Assembly (NCBI GenBank): GCA_039583875.1
Contig: CM077158.1
Coordinates: 118,169,900 to 118,233,899 of the forward strand
DNA: 64,000 bases
Origin: Platanthera guangdongensis
Taxonomy: Eukaryota > Streptophyta > Magnoliopsida > Asparagales > Orchidaceae
Direction: 5' to 3'
The notes beneath the pieces were generated by a model. That model was not told the origin of the DNA. It ran no database searches and saw only the letters and a program-made list of their open reading frames with translations. The translations under genes and the position numbers were made by a program. Shown here one piece after another: positions 33,013 to 44,290 of the stretch. Position 1 is the stretch's first letter. Every line of letters begins with the position of its first letter.

Positions 33013-33740
33013 CTATCTAATGTATTTCTTGTTATTATTGTGAATCAAATAAATGCAACGAAAAATTTTGAAATAATCTACTTTAGGTTTCTTCCCTTTA
33101 AGTATCTCATAAGGAGTCTTATTCTTAATCTTGTGTATCAAACTTATGTTCAGTACATAGTTTGATGTGCTCACAGCCTCTGTCCAAAAGGATAGGGGCA
33201 AGTGAGCATCTGCAAGTAATGTGCCTGTAGATTCAATTAGGGTTCTATTTTTACTTTCAGCAACCACATTTTATTGAGGAGTTATAGAAGCTGAGAAGCA
33301 GTGCCTGATACCTTCCTTCTCACAGAACTCTTGCATAAGAAGAGACTCAAACTCAGTACCATGATCACTTCTGATCAATGCAACTGGAGTAGAGTAGTCA
33401 ATCTATATGCTCTTGAGAAAATTTGTAAGAACCTTGAAGTTAACAGACTTAGATCTCAAAAAGAATACCCAAGTGAATCTTGAGAAGTCATCTACAATCA
33501 CTAAAGTATAAGTTTTCTCTCCTAGGCTTTGTACGACAATAGGGCCAAAAAGGTCCATATGTAGCAAAACACAATATTCTAGGTGAGTCAGTTTTATTTA
33601 CAGATTTAAAATTGTTTTTAGTTTGCTTGCCTAACTGACAAGCCCTGCAAAGGTTTTCCTTCTTGTAGGGGCAAGAAGGCAATCCTCTGACAAGGTTGTC
33701 AATAGAGAGTTTAGCAATATTTTTCAAGTTAACAAGTCCT
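33013..33740 (-). pseudogene. copia integrase (SIRE element)
   Basis: The zinc-binding pre-integrase domain near 33727-33600 has the CRAC pair of its HHCC motif (NLCRACQLGKQTKNNF). The core downstream includes VVAESKNRTLIE, the Glu region of DDE, and WTEAVSTSNYVLN, TPYEILKGKKPKV at 33267-33013. A frame change separates the halves, and the middle (33270-33490) is read with stops. It would join cDNA to chromosomal DNA. Confidence 0.8.
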
Positions 33741-33844
33741 AATCTCCTATGCCAAAGTTCATTATTATAAATAGTTTGGTTAAATAGGCATATTTCAGTT
33801 TTGGCAGACTTAAAATTAACTACATAAATGTTTCCTACTCTAGT

Positions 33845-34174
33845 TCACGTTAACACTACTTGGATATCTACTGATGTAATAATACAGGAAGTTTTAATAA
33901 ATGATACCTGAAACCTTTCATCACATAACTGACTTATGGATATAAGGTTGTGCTTTAGTCCACTTACATAAGCAACATTCCTGAAGGCGACTGCTCTAAT
34001 TTTACCATTTTTATATCCTTCAGTCTGGCCATAATTGGAATCACCAAATATTACTTTGGGTCCTAGCTTTGGCTTGTAGTTGATTAGATTGTCCTTGTTT
34101 CCAGTCATATGTTTTGAACAGCCACTATCGAGATACAATTGTTGCTCTGTGGTGGGATAGTCTTTCACTTGCAA
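33845..34174 (-). pseudogene. copia aspartic protease (SIRE element)
   Basis: Open 109-codon stretch with LYLDSGCSKHMTGNKDNL, the single-Asp protease active site of copia elements, then GDSNYGQTEGYKNGKI, FRNVAYVSGLKHNLISISQL. It matures the gag-pol polyprotein. It lies in the same frame as gag (36370) and the linker (34402), so gag, linker and protease were one frame. Confidence 0.85.
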
Positions 34175-34183
34175 TAAAATAGA

Positions 34184-34690
34184 TTAGCTATTCTTGACCA
34201 TGGTTACCTTGGCTCCTTCTTTCTTTACATAATTAAAGCTGGATATATAAGAGTATTCTGGTTGACATTTATAACCTAAGGGATGATATATTCTTGGTGG
34301 AATTATCCATTGATTAAATTGGTTAATGGAAGATCTTGGTTGATTATAAGTTTTAGGAAAATTAGAGTTTCTGCTAAAGTGAACTGGGTTCGAAAAATTC
34401 AAGTAAGTTCGTCGATCTGAGTTTGACGAATGTGGATGAGTTTGTCAAACTCCACTCAGAGAATGGAAGTATTCATTCTCTGGGCCTCAAAATCGCCGAT
34501 CTCAGGTCGACGAACCATACTGGTTTCGTCGATCGTAGTTCAATGAATAATTATAATGGAAATTTGCGTTCGGAGTTTGTCGACTTGAGTTCGATGAACT
34601 ATACACATTTCTTCGATCTGAGTTCGACGAAATCTGTTGAACATTATTATGGTTAAGATTTTTCTTATTCTTTTTCTTTTTCTTATTCTA
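34184..34690 (-). pseudogene. gag-protease linker carrying translated hairpins
   Basis: Joins gag (ending 34688) to protease (34174) in one frame. Between 34645 and 34395 the linker is built of hairpin units (TTCGTCGA...TCGACGAA) which on the minus strand translate as repeats of SSNSDRR (for example ISSNSDRRN, HSSNSDRRT) with diverged copies. 34402-34184 is a normal linker (NFSNPVHFSRNSNFPKTYNQ). Three stops now fall inside the hairpin part; the flanks remain in phase. Confidence 0.75.
34395..34645. repeat. hairpin cluster inside coding sequence
   Basis: Five or six diverged copies of the SIRE hairpin motif, for example 34409-34431, 34493-34512, 34576-34598 and 34612-34631. The arms are TTCGTCGA/TTCGACGAA with a CTGAG loop. 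Identical in type to 26700-27035 and 30665-30990. Confidence 0.8.
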
Positions 34691-36370
34691 TTGTTTTAGT
34701 TCTACTTTTTTAACATTATTATTATTATCTATCTTTTCTTTACCTTTTTCTGAAACAAATTTTATTTGTGTTGTTAAGATATTCTTCTGAATCAGTGGGG
34801 GTTGGCTTGATGAAGCACCTAAGCCCAACTTGCCACTTAGCCCGACATTCACTGTGCTTGTGATGTCCATCAACTTGATGCTTCTCCCATTTAGGGATTC
34901 TTCAAGTTGCCTTGCCTCAGCCAATTCAGTTTTTAGTGATATGATTTGTTCTTTGGCTAGGGTTAATTCATCTTTTAACTTAATGTTTTCAGAAATAATG
35001 TTTTCTTGCTCAGTCAATTTTTATCTAAGTGTTTTAATCTATTTTTCAGAGTTAAATAGATCAATACATAGTGATTTTAATTCAGTTTTAAAATTATATG
35101 AATTGTAATGAAAAGATGATAATATCTGATCTGCCTCAGACTTAGATGTTTCTTCATTGTCTGACTGCTCAGCTTCTGATGGGCTGTAGGAGGAACAGAT
35201 AGCCATAAGGCAAACTTCCCTTGCCTTGGCCACCTCTTCATCTTCGCTAGAGCTAGAAGATGAGGATTCTTCATCTGTATCACTCCAGGTTTGAGCAATG
35301 AAACCTTTCTCCTTCCTTTTATGCTTGATGGAGGAGGGCTTGTTGTAGTGCTATTTTCTAGGGTCCTTTGCTCTTCTTCTCTCCTTCTTTTGATTTTTTG
35401 GACAATCTGATATGAAGTGTCTTGGTTTCCTACAACCAAAACAAACAACTTCTTTAGTGGGTGTCTTGTCATACCTTGGTTTGTCATCGTGCCTGGATGA
35501 CTTTCTTCTAAAGTCCTTCTTTGCCATTTTGTAAAATATCTTACCTAAAAGACTCAGGAGTTCTTCACTTATTGTTGGAGCTTTTGATTCTTCTGAAGCT
35601 TTGAAAGCTATGTTTTGCTCCTTTCTTATTGCTGGAGGAGTCTTCCGCTCTGCAGCTTCTCTTTACTTTATGAGTTGCTCAAATGAACTGAGCTTTTCAA
35701 GAAGAGATTTAGTGGAAATCTCAATAAGACTTCTGTCCTCCTTGATTGGCCATATTCTGGAATCACATGAGCTAGGGAAGCACATTAGGATCTTATCATT
35801 TACTTCTGTGAGATTGATGTCTTTGTCCAGAGTCTTCAGCTAATTGATGATTGAGCTTAGTCTGTTGTACATATCACTCACAGACTCAGATTATTTTTTC
35901 TTGTTGTTTTTATACTGGGAGATGAGGTTAGATCTCATGTCTTTTCTCTCATCTGTTGATCCAGCAACCATCTGGTTGAGAGAGTCCCAGATAGCTTTGG
36001 CAGATGTGCGCTCAACCACCTTTTGGAATATGTCATCTAACATATTTTGAGCCAGTATATTCATGGCCTTAGCATCAGCTATCTTTGCCTTCTTTTGAGC
36101 ATCTGTCCACTCAGGTGGTGGAACAGCATCTGTACTGGTAGATGTAGTGGTAACTGTAGGTTGAGGGGGACCCGTCAAAATAGAGTTGTATATTTCTTCA
36201 TCAATAGAATTCATGTAAAGCCTAATTCTTGCCTTCCAGATAGCAAACTTATTCAAGATGCAAACTGGAGGTCTTGTGCTTGTATAATCTTTGTTTTGTG
36301 CTATGCTATGAAATAAACAAAAATAACTAAGGAAGATGAAATCAGATCTAACAAGGATCTTTTGGTTCAA
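34688..36370 (-). pseudogene. copia gag (SIRE element)
   Basis: Capsid gene. The conserved N-terminal region reads YTSTRPPVCILNKFAIWKAR, RLYMNSIDEEIYNSIL; the capsid domain follows (AKAMNILAQNMLDDIFQKV, AKAIWDSLNQMVAGSTDERK) to about 35600. The zinc knuckle near 35400-35440 is CFGCRKPRHFISDC (all four ligands kept). An acidic Ser-rich region and a helical segment come last (ENIKLKDELTLAKEQIISL at 35017-34688, probably coiled coil). Stops at about 35888, 35845 and 35665 and a short missing start break it. Same frame as protease. Confidence 0.8.
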
Positions 36371-36399
36371 GTGTTAGCTTGTACAATAAAATGAACACC

Positions 36400-36412
36400 C
36401 CTCTGATACCAA
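36400..36412 (-). other. primer-binding site (SIRE element)
   Basis: The minus strand reads TTGGTATCAGAGG, one base after the 5' LTR. It matches the 3' end of initiator tRNA-Met for about 12 nt, the usual length in copia elements. Confidence 0.85.
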
Positions 36413-36714
36413 TTGAAAGATATGGTATACCATTGATACCAATAGAATGATAGATGATAGATCTGATTAACTCTAGAGGGGGGTGAATAGAGTAATTAAA
36501 ACTTTTGGCTGTTTTAATTTATATTATAGTAATAAAATATGTGATACTATAGTAGTATAACAAAAAATATTGTTGGGTACATTGGAGTATATGTACCTGA
36601 TTTGAAGAAGCCTCACCCTACTCAATGATATACATCAAGGTGTATTTGATGTGTTTTGAGTTTATGTGTGCAGGTTAAGTAATTGCAGGGAAAGCCTAAA
36701 AGATTCTAAGTCCA

Positions 36715-37410
36715 TGTGTTGACACCTAGAAGAAAAGTGTCGACACTTAAGAAGGCTTGTGTCGACACCTAGAGGAGTTGTGTCGACACTTGGAGTAATT
36801 GTGTCGACACAAGAAAGGTAGAGTCAACACCAGAAGCAAATTGTCGACACATACAGGCAGTGTCGACACAGAGTGAAGAATTGTCTAAAGTATCAGTGTC
36901 GACACTTAGAAGCAGTGTCGACACCCAGAGGAACTTTGTCGACATCAAAAGTGTCGACACTAGGAGGCTGTGTCAACACTCAGCAAACTTCAACAAAGTT
37001 TAAGTACAAGTGTCGACACAAAGGAGATGTGTCAACACTCAGCAAAGTCTCAACACCTGAAGAATGTGTCGACACAAAGGAGATGTGTCGACACTCAGCA
37101 AAAGTTTCAACACAGAAGGCATGTGTCGACACAAAGAAGATGTGTCGACACTTAGCAAGTATCAACACAAGAAGATGTGTCAACATAAAGGAGTTGTGTC
37201 GACACTTAGCAGAAATCAACTGAGTATTGAAGAAGAAGGACTTGTGTCGACACACAGAATCCGTGTCGACACATTCTGAAGAAGCAGTGTCGAGAAGCAG
37301 TTTCTACAACACAAGGAGTTGTGTCAACACCATGAAGGCTAGTGTCGACACTTAGTCTACTTGTGTCGACACTTAGTCCATTTGTGTCGACACATAAAGA
37401 CTATATGTCT
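36715..37410. repeat. GTGTCGACAC palindrome cluster
   Basis: More than 25 copies of the 10-bp palindrome GTGTCGACAC or one-base variants (often CAACAC) at irregular 18-35 bp spacing, with linkers such as TTAGCAGAA and AAGGAGAT. The linkers are not constant, so this is a cluster rather than a strict tandem array. The sister LTR at 1262 has a different palindrome in this place. Confidence 0.9.
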
Positions 37411-37550
37411 CGACACTTTCAGACAGTGACAAAGATTTCAAGAAGTGACTGGATGACTTGACAGCTGCCATTTCAACCGGTCAATTGCTACAGTCAGAGC
37501 TGTCAGAAGACCGTTAGAAACCGGATCAGCCGGTCACCATGAAGAAAGCT

Positions 37551-37560
37551 TATATAAAGG
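37551..37560 (+). promoter_or_regulatory. solo LTR TATA box
   Basis: TATATAAAGG, about 140 bp downstream of the palindrome cluster. It is the best TATA candidate of this LTR family and could start transcripts into the SIRE 5' LTR from the opposite strand. Confidence 0.55.
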
Positions 37561-39011
37561 CTTATTCCTTCAACAGAAGGGGATCAATTGAATCAATCAA
37601 TGAAGTGTAAAACAACACGACAAGAAGAAGACCTTCAAGTGAAGATCTAAGAAGTTGGAGAGAGAAAGCTCCTTCTAAGAAGACAGCTATTGAACCAGGC
37701 TGATAAGAAAGTTTCAGATTGAGATCTGATTCTCAAGTCAGCAGTTGATTGAAGATCATCTACCAAGAGGTACAACTCTACTGTGTTCTAATTCAAGAAG
37801 CTTTGAAGAAAGCCAAGTGAGGTTGATCTCTGCAAAGTTCCTTCAAGAACTCATCAAGAAGCTAGTCAACTCATCTTTCTCAATCAGAGTTGTGGTTATT
37901 AATTATTGTACTCTTTATTTTCTGTAGGATCCTTAGGGATCTGAGTTGTAAGCCTATATCTATAAAGGCTGAGTGGTAGGGCTTTTGTGCCTGAGTGTAG
38001 GAGATACATTTCTCTGAGTATAGGCCTTGTTGTAGGCTCAGTGTAGGCCTTGTTGAAGGCTGAGTGTAAGTCTTGGTAAAGACTGAGTGGTAGGGCTATT
38101 GAGCCTGGGTTGTAGGAGTGGGATCACTCTGAGTTGTAGGAACCTATTTTGGGTTCTGAGCTGTAAGATCTGTGGATCTGAGAAGTAGTGGAGAAGTTAG
38201 GCCGAATCTAGTACACTACTAGATAGGCGAAGGGGGAAAGTGGATGTACCCAGACCTTGGGGAACCACTATAAAAGCTGTGTGTACTCTGTGTGTGATTT
38301 ATTCTGTGATTGCTGTGATTATATGTGCTGAATTGCTATAGAGAATTGCATAAACAGGTCTAGTAATTCAGTGTTTCTGCCTTAAAACTTAGAAAGATCA
38401 AGTGCACCTATTCACCCCCCCCCCTCTAGGTGTTTAAGCACTAGTTCTTTCAAATATAAACTAAGCTAAACTATCACAGCAAAGCAATCTATCACAGTAA
38501 ACTAATCTATCATAGTAAATCAAGAACAAATAGAAAAGAGGCAACCAGATGACATAAGAATTTTATATTGGTTCCCCAACCTGGGTACATCCATTCTTCT
38601 ACCACCTTGGTAGGAATCCACTATCATGTTTTTGATCAGATGACTGCTACCACAAGATCTATTTCCATAGAGATCTCACAACCCCTTGATCTTTTGATCA
38701 GGTGCCCAAAAACAAAGAATAAACTTTTGAATGGATTTAATAAACTATTTGTACAGGAGGTTAAGAGAGAGTTGATGGTGTCTTCTCTTTTTCTAATCAA
38801 CGGAGAAGACTAGTGGATTGTTGTTGTCAAAGCTCCTTCTGAAATAATTTGGAGCCTTGCTCAGGGTGTAGGTCTTCAGCCTTATCTTGAAATGATGTCC
38901 AGGAACTTTTTGACTGAGTGAAAGTTGTTGTCCTTGAATGTTCCTGGAGTAGAAATTGAAGAAGACTCTTGATATTTTTTTTTGTTATTCTTCAGTCTTC
39001 AGTAAGAGCAA

Positions 39012-42000
39012 TGTCACGACCCGCATTTTCTCAATAAATAAATCATATCAGAGTAAGAGAAAATACGTGCCATGTTGCCACGTCGTGCAGGGGATAACTG
39101 CACTCGCTCAGGCAAAACCCCGGACTCTAATTCTTTGGATAAAATCATAATTTAATATGAAAGAAAATAAGTTAAGTTTATTGGTCGTATCCCTCGGCAC
39201 AGTGGATCAGCTTGTCCACTTATTAAAAATATATTAATACGCAGCGAAAAATACTTTGTTTAAGTTGATTTGACATCCTACATGAGTGTAAATGTCCACG
39301 AAGAACAATTCATGGAATGCAGGACTCTAGATTTATCATAGTATAAGAAAAATAGCTTTTTACTTTAATTGGTAAGGTAGTGCGTTAGTTTTATAAACAT
39401 GATGTGCATGAGGTACATATAATAATGCTTTTAGGGTTTAAAAATACCTAACATGCAACCTAGCATAAAACATTCCCAAAAGCAAGTAAACAACCTCTAA
39501 AAAGGCAAAAATAGCAGTTCTCAGTTCATATCTAGCATGACAAGCACGCCGCCAGTGGGCGTCAACAACCTGACACAAACCCACTGGTGATTATGTATGT
39601 CTATACAGAAAGAAAAAAACAACCTCTCCAAATCAAGGAACAACAAACTCAGCTACCCCAGAGGCCACAAGCAAGCTCCACCACAACACTAGCCGCTCAA
39701 TCGACAACAACCTGAACCTGAGGCATTCAAAAAAAGAATACCTCAGCAAGAATAGAATGAAAAATAGGGGAGTATTAGATTCATAAGCAATAAAACAGGG
39801 GCTTACCAACCCCACAACAAGTGCTATCAAAAAGAGCGAAGATAAAATGAACAATACAACAACGGTAAAACACTGCCCAAGGCAAGATCAAAACGCACCA
39901 AGTGCGATAAATACACAACATTCCCTGCTAAAAAAACATGCAGCAGCAACAAGGCAAGCACATGCCAAAACAACAACTTTACAGAAAGGAACTAACAGTC
40001 CTAACTTGTGAATCATTAGCAGTGGTAAAGCCATGGGTCTGGGTTGGTGACCAAAAACAGTCCTCATCCAAACAACCATACCCATAAAAACTCAAGGGTT
40101 CAACTCTGGCAGCCGTAAGGTCCAACACATCAACACAACCAGCCCAAACTAGGGCCAAAATGGTGACAACACACCAAAACAAACAGCCCATCCCGGGGCC
40201 AAAATGGTGGTGACCAAGGCTCTACACCACACAACCCCCCACAAAGCCACCAAACAAAACCACCTGCCATAATTCATGACTAGGCCTTCAAAACCAGTCG
40301 AGAAACATCAACAACGCTAAATAAACCCATCCTAACCAACTCAGGAGAAAAACACCAGCCAAAGGAGAAAGGCATCGAGTCTCTCTCGACACTAAGACAG
40401 AAGGTGTCGAGTCCCTCTCGACACTCAACACAAGGTATCGAGTCCCTGTCGACACCAAATCCAGAAGGTGTCGGCATAAAACTAGAAGGTGTCGACACAA
40501 AGCCAGAAGGTGTCGACACAAAGCCAGAAGGTGTCGACATAAAGCAAGAAGGTGTCGACACAAAGCCAGAAGGTGTCGACACAAAGCCAGAAGGTGTCGA
40601 CACAAAGCTAGAAGGTGTCGGCATAAAGCCAGAAGGTTTCGACACAAAGCTAGAAGGTTTCGACACAAAGCCAGAATGTGTCGACACAAAGCCATAATGT
40701 GTCGACACAAAGCCAGAAGATGTCAACACAAAGCGAGAAGGTGTCGACACAAAGCGAGAAGGTGTCGACACAAAGCGAGAAGGTATCGACACAAAGCCAG
40801 AAGGTGTCGACACAAAGCCAGAAGGTGTCGACACAAAGCCAGAAGGTGTCGACACAAAGCCAGAAGGTGTCGACACTAAGCTAGAAGGTGTCGACACCAA
40901 GCCAGAAGGTGTCGACACAAAGCCAGAAGGTGTCGACACAAAGCCAGAAGGTGTCGACACAAAGCCAGAAGGTGTCGACACAAAGCCAGAAGGTGTTAAC
41001 ACTAAGCCAGAAGGTGTCGACACTAATCCAGAAGGTGTCGACACAAAGCCAGAAGGTGTCAACACAAAGCCAGAAGGTGTCGACACAAAGCCAGAAGGTG
41101 TCGACACAAAGCCAGAAGGTGTAGAGAAAAAAATAAAATTCTAATTCCTCTTTCTACACCTTCTACACGGTTACAGCTATCCCCCAAGTTACTCTAATAC
41201 TAGCAAACTAAAATCCTACCTCCAGCCCCCACCTGGACACAAAACAGTGAAAAGAAGAGAGAGAATAAATTAAAACTGGACAAAATTGAGCAAGATCTAG
41301 CTGTGATGAAAACTGCGGCAACCCTAGCTTCTAGGAAAAAGAAAGAATGAGCTACTACAACATGATTAATTGTAGTAAAAAATCAAGGTTGGCAAGGGCA
41401 AAGGGCGCCACTTGCCTGTACCTCTAGAAACAGCAGTTGTCTTCCAAAATTCGACACCGGTGGCAAGGTCAGCCACCTAAGAAAAGATCTGGAGATTTTA
41501 GAGGGAAGAATGGGCGAACCCAAAAATAAAACCATAGCTTATAAGACATCTCTAGAACAAGAAATACTTACCTAGGGAGGAAGATCCGGGTGAGAGCAAT
41601 CCAAATCTGCCCTTACCCGAGAAAAATGAGCTCTAAACCTCCAGAAATCGCCGGCCGAAGCTCCAGCACTTCCGTCGCCCGTCTCCTTCCACTGGAAGCT
41701 TTCCGTCGGGTTTGGGGAAGAAGGATAGGGATAAACTCAGATAAGCTATCATATATTATATCCAACCACTATAGCTTTTACATTATTAATATCCATATAA
41801 TATTTGGCCACTAAGCTGGGAGCTATCCGCCGGAATCTAAAAGCAGCCACTAAAATATACTATATCTTAAGTATATAAAACTTCTGCCACTATACCATAT
41901 TAGAGTTTAATATAATATTATTTAAAGATTAAATAATACTATAGAATAAAACGTCAAAACGATGCGAAAACCCAACTATCTCGGAATTTGACAAAATTCA

Positions 42001-42298
42001 CACCGTAGCTAAATACCCATGCTATGAATCTAGTGGCGAAGTCAAAAATATCATCCGACGAACAAAACTCGGGCTAACATCTCCCGAAGCCAAAACACAA
42101 GCATTCCCTGAGAGGCTCTGCCGAGTCACCAAAACAGACTCCGCCTTGCTGGGGAACCTTATAAACAGGCTACAAAACAAGCCACTAAGAACTCCTCAAG
42201 AGCTAAGACGACGCTCTAACAACGGAAAAGGCCGGAAACACATCAACGTAATGCCAAACAATGTTTAAACAAATCACAGAAAAACCAGGGGCGTTACA
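39012..42298 (-). repeat. 3' LTR of the Tekay element
   Basis: 3287 bp, minus strand TGTAACGCCCCTGG (42298) to GGGTCGTGACA (39012). It contains a 21-bp palindromic array. It has about 198 bp (39069-39266) that are missing from the 5' LTR near 47472, where the flanks join at a short shared TG. No gene lies inside; long open frames across 40280-41120 are repeat artefacts. Confidence 0.9.
40370..41125. repeat. 21-bp array with GTGTCGACAC palindrome, about 31 copies
   Basis: From about 40470 the unit (GGTGTCGACAC then AAAGCCAGAA) repeats every 21 bp to 41120. 40370-40460 holds looser copies (TCGAGTCCCTCTCGACAC). Because 21 is a multiple of three, several frames stay open and give heptad peptides such as VDTKPEG and STPSGFV. 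C-to-T changes in CG are rare, so the array is fairly young or kept even. Confidence 0.95.
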
Positions 42299-42315
42299 GT
42301 CACTCCCCCTAAAAG
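42299..42315 (-). other. polypurine tract (Tekay element)
   Basis: The minus strand reads CTTTTAGGGGGAGTGAC, directly before the TG of the 3' LTR. Confidence 0.8.
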
Positions 42316-42409
42316 AAAGTTTCACCTCGAAACTTTATGCACAACATGTCTACCAAAGAAGGAACATACAAAAAGAAGAGGTAAACGGAAGAAAACATAC
42401 CAGGCAAAC

Positions 42410-43822
42410 TCAAGGAAACAGATGAGGGTGAGCCTCCCTCATAGCCGACTCTAATTCCCAAATCGCGCTTTCCACGTCCTGGTTCCTCCATAAAAGTTTC
42501 ACCATAGGAATCCTCTTCATCCGCAACACACGATCCTGAGAATCCAAAATGCGGACAGGCACCTCCACGTACGAAATATTTGGCGCTAACTGAGGCACAA
42601 AATCCAAAACCTGCCTGTCGCTTAGCACACACTTCCGGAGTTGACTTTCATGAAAAACATCGTGCACACTAGGAAAATTTGCGGGCAAATCCAGCCTATA
42701 AGGTGCCACACCAATCCACTCAACAATCTTAAACGGTCCCACAAATCTTGGATCCAATTTTCGGTTCCTACCAAACCTCTTGATTCCAACCATCGAGGAG
42801 ACTTTAGGAAAAACCAAGTCCCCCACAACAAACTCCAAATCATATCTACATTGATTGGCGTTCTTCTCAAATCGCTCTTGAGCTATCCGAAGCTTCTCCC
42901 GAATAAGCTTCACATCAACTTCCATTTCTTCAAGAGCATCCGGACCCAACAAAGATCTCTCGCCAACCTCAGTCCAAAATAGGGGAGTTCTGCATCGTCT
43001 CCCATACAGAGCTTTAAAAGGAGCCATTTGCAAGCTTTCCTGATAACTGTTATTATAAGCAAACTCCATATGTCGCAAACGCTCATCACACGCTCATCCG
43101 AGCTCTAAAATGTAGCATCTGGTCATATCCTCTAATATTTGATTAACTCGCTCTGTCTGACCATTGGTCTACGGGTGGTAAGGGGTAGAATATCTCAAAT
43201 TTGTACCCAAACCTTCTTGCAAACTCTTCCAGAAGCAAGATGTAAACCGTGAGTCTCGGTCTGAAATAATGCTGACTGGAACACCATGCAATCGGATAAC
43301 TTCATTCAAATACAGCTCAGCTATTTTCTTCATCGGATAGTCGATCTAATAAGGTACTAAGTGAGCACACTTCGTTAATCTGTCCACGATCAGCCAAACT
43401 GAATCATATCCCCTAGGAGATCTCGGTAAACCGGTGATGAAATCCATCAAAATGCTTTCCCACTTCCAAGTCGGAATCTCCAACGGAGTCAACTTGCCAC
43501 CAGGCCTACCATGATCAGCCTTAACACTCTTGCAAGTATAGTACTCAGAGACAAAACTTGCTACGTCTCTCTTCATCCCATTCCACCATGCAATTTGCTT
43601 TAAGTCATGATACATCTTGGTAGATCCTGGATGGTAGGCAACGCTCGAACCATGCGCTTCTCTGCATAACATAACTCGGATATCCATAATGGCGGGGATA
43701 CAAAATCTGTCGCGGTACTTCAAAGTACCCGCATCATCAATCGAGAAATCTGGTAACTCCCCTTTCTCAGCTTTAAGATATAAATGCAGCAGATCTGGAT
43801 CATCTTTCTGATGCAACCTCAT
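42410..43822 (-). pseudogene. Tekay integrase with chromodomain
   Basis: Zinc domain at 43822-43540: REAHGSSVAYHPGSTKMYHD, then YYTCKSV, where the first Cys of CX2C is Tyr. The core starts at ILMDFITGLP (first Asp) and SVWLIVDRLTKCAHLVPY to 43346. 43080-43340 is the rest of the core with stops. C-terminal part at 43078-42410: HMEFAYNNSYQESLQMAPF, the GPF/Y module LDPRFVGPFKIVEW, SVHDVFHESQLRKCV, and a chromodomain-like end (ILDSQDRVLRMKRIPMVKLL, VESAIWELESAMRE). Same frame either side of the gap. Confidence 0.85.
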
Positions 43823-43873
43823 AAGCGCAATCTAAGAAGGCTCTGCTACTACCAAAATACTCTGCAAGTCGCA

Positions 43874-44290
43874 TCACCCCACAAAAATATCCATCAAGAG
43901 AAATTCTTCCACTAATAGCTCGGCGTAGAGATTAAAAATCTTCCCCGTCTTCCGACTTAGGGCATCGGCCACCACATTAGCCTTGCCCGGATGGCACTGG
44001 ATCTCAACATCGTAATCGGCAACATACTCCAACCATCGCCGCTGGTGCAGATTCAATCTCCTGGGTCAGCCTCGTCAAAGGTGCAGATAGGGTTTAAAAC
44101 CCTCCACAAATCTCCTGTAATAGCCGGCCAACCCCAAGAAGCTCCTAATCTCCTTGGGTGTGCCAGGTCTACTCCATTCCATCACTGCAGCTATTTTCTC
44201 TGGGTCGACTGAAATCCCATTCTTATTAACCACATGGCCAGAAACGAAACCTGAGGCAACCAAAACACGCACTTACTCAACATAACGAAC
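43874..44290 (-). pseudogene. RT thumb joined to a remnant of RNase H
   Basis: 44272-44075 reads the RT connection ([40 protein letters not shown]). Near 44068 the sequence jumps from the TRLTQ-type motif at the start of the RNase H region to its end ([33 protein letters not shown] at 44056-43874). The catalytic middle of RNase H, roughly 100 or more codons, is deleted. Confidence 0.75.

Larger units (their letters stand above)
36571..38452 (+). mobile_element. solo LTR of a SIRE-like copia family
   Basis: 1882 bp from TGTTGGGTAC to GTTCTTTCA, flanked by the duplication AATAT (36566-36570 and 38453-38457). The end includes the TATTCACCCCCCC...CTCTAGGTG block common in SIRE LTRs. It shares start and 3' third with the truncated LTR at 1262-3323. 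It has a TATA box at 37551-37560 and a palindrome cluster upstream. There is no interior, so it arose by LTR-LTR recombination. Confidence 0.9.
25623..39011 (-). mobile_element. SIRE-type Ty1/copia retrotransposon
   Basis: On the minus strand: 5' LTR (36414-39011, interrupted and then truncated), primer-binding site, gag, protease, integrase, RT, RNase H, a long extra frame, 3' LTR (25623-27220). Integrase before RT marks Ty1/copia. The post-pol frame, LTR size and tRNA-Met site point to the SIRE/Maximus lineage. It has several frameshifts and stops and is not autonomous. It carries a foldback element (27832-28174) and a solo LTR (36571-38452). The Tekay element inserted in its 5' LTR at 39012 carries the rest of that LTR out of view. 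Confidence 0.85.
36414..39011 (-). repeat. 5' LTR of the SIRE element, interrupted and truncated
   Basis: 36414-36570 and 38453-39011 together match 25623-26310 of the 3' LTR. A solo LTR sits between them. The remainder (U3 with hairpins) is displaced by the Tekay insertion at 39012 and lies outside the window. Confidence 0.85.

Noticed and set aside
40280..41107. Long open frames with heptad repeats (STPSGFV, VDTKPEG) on both strands
   Set aside because: The 21-bp array is a multiple of three, so several frames stay open automatically. It lies inside an LTR and lacks any domain; not a gene.
40470..41120. CRISPR-like look: short palindromic repeats at regular spacing
   Set aside because: The spacers are not unique sequences but part of the same 21-bp unit, and the context is a plant LTR with no cas genes.
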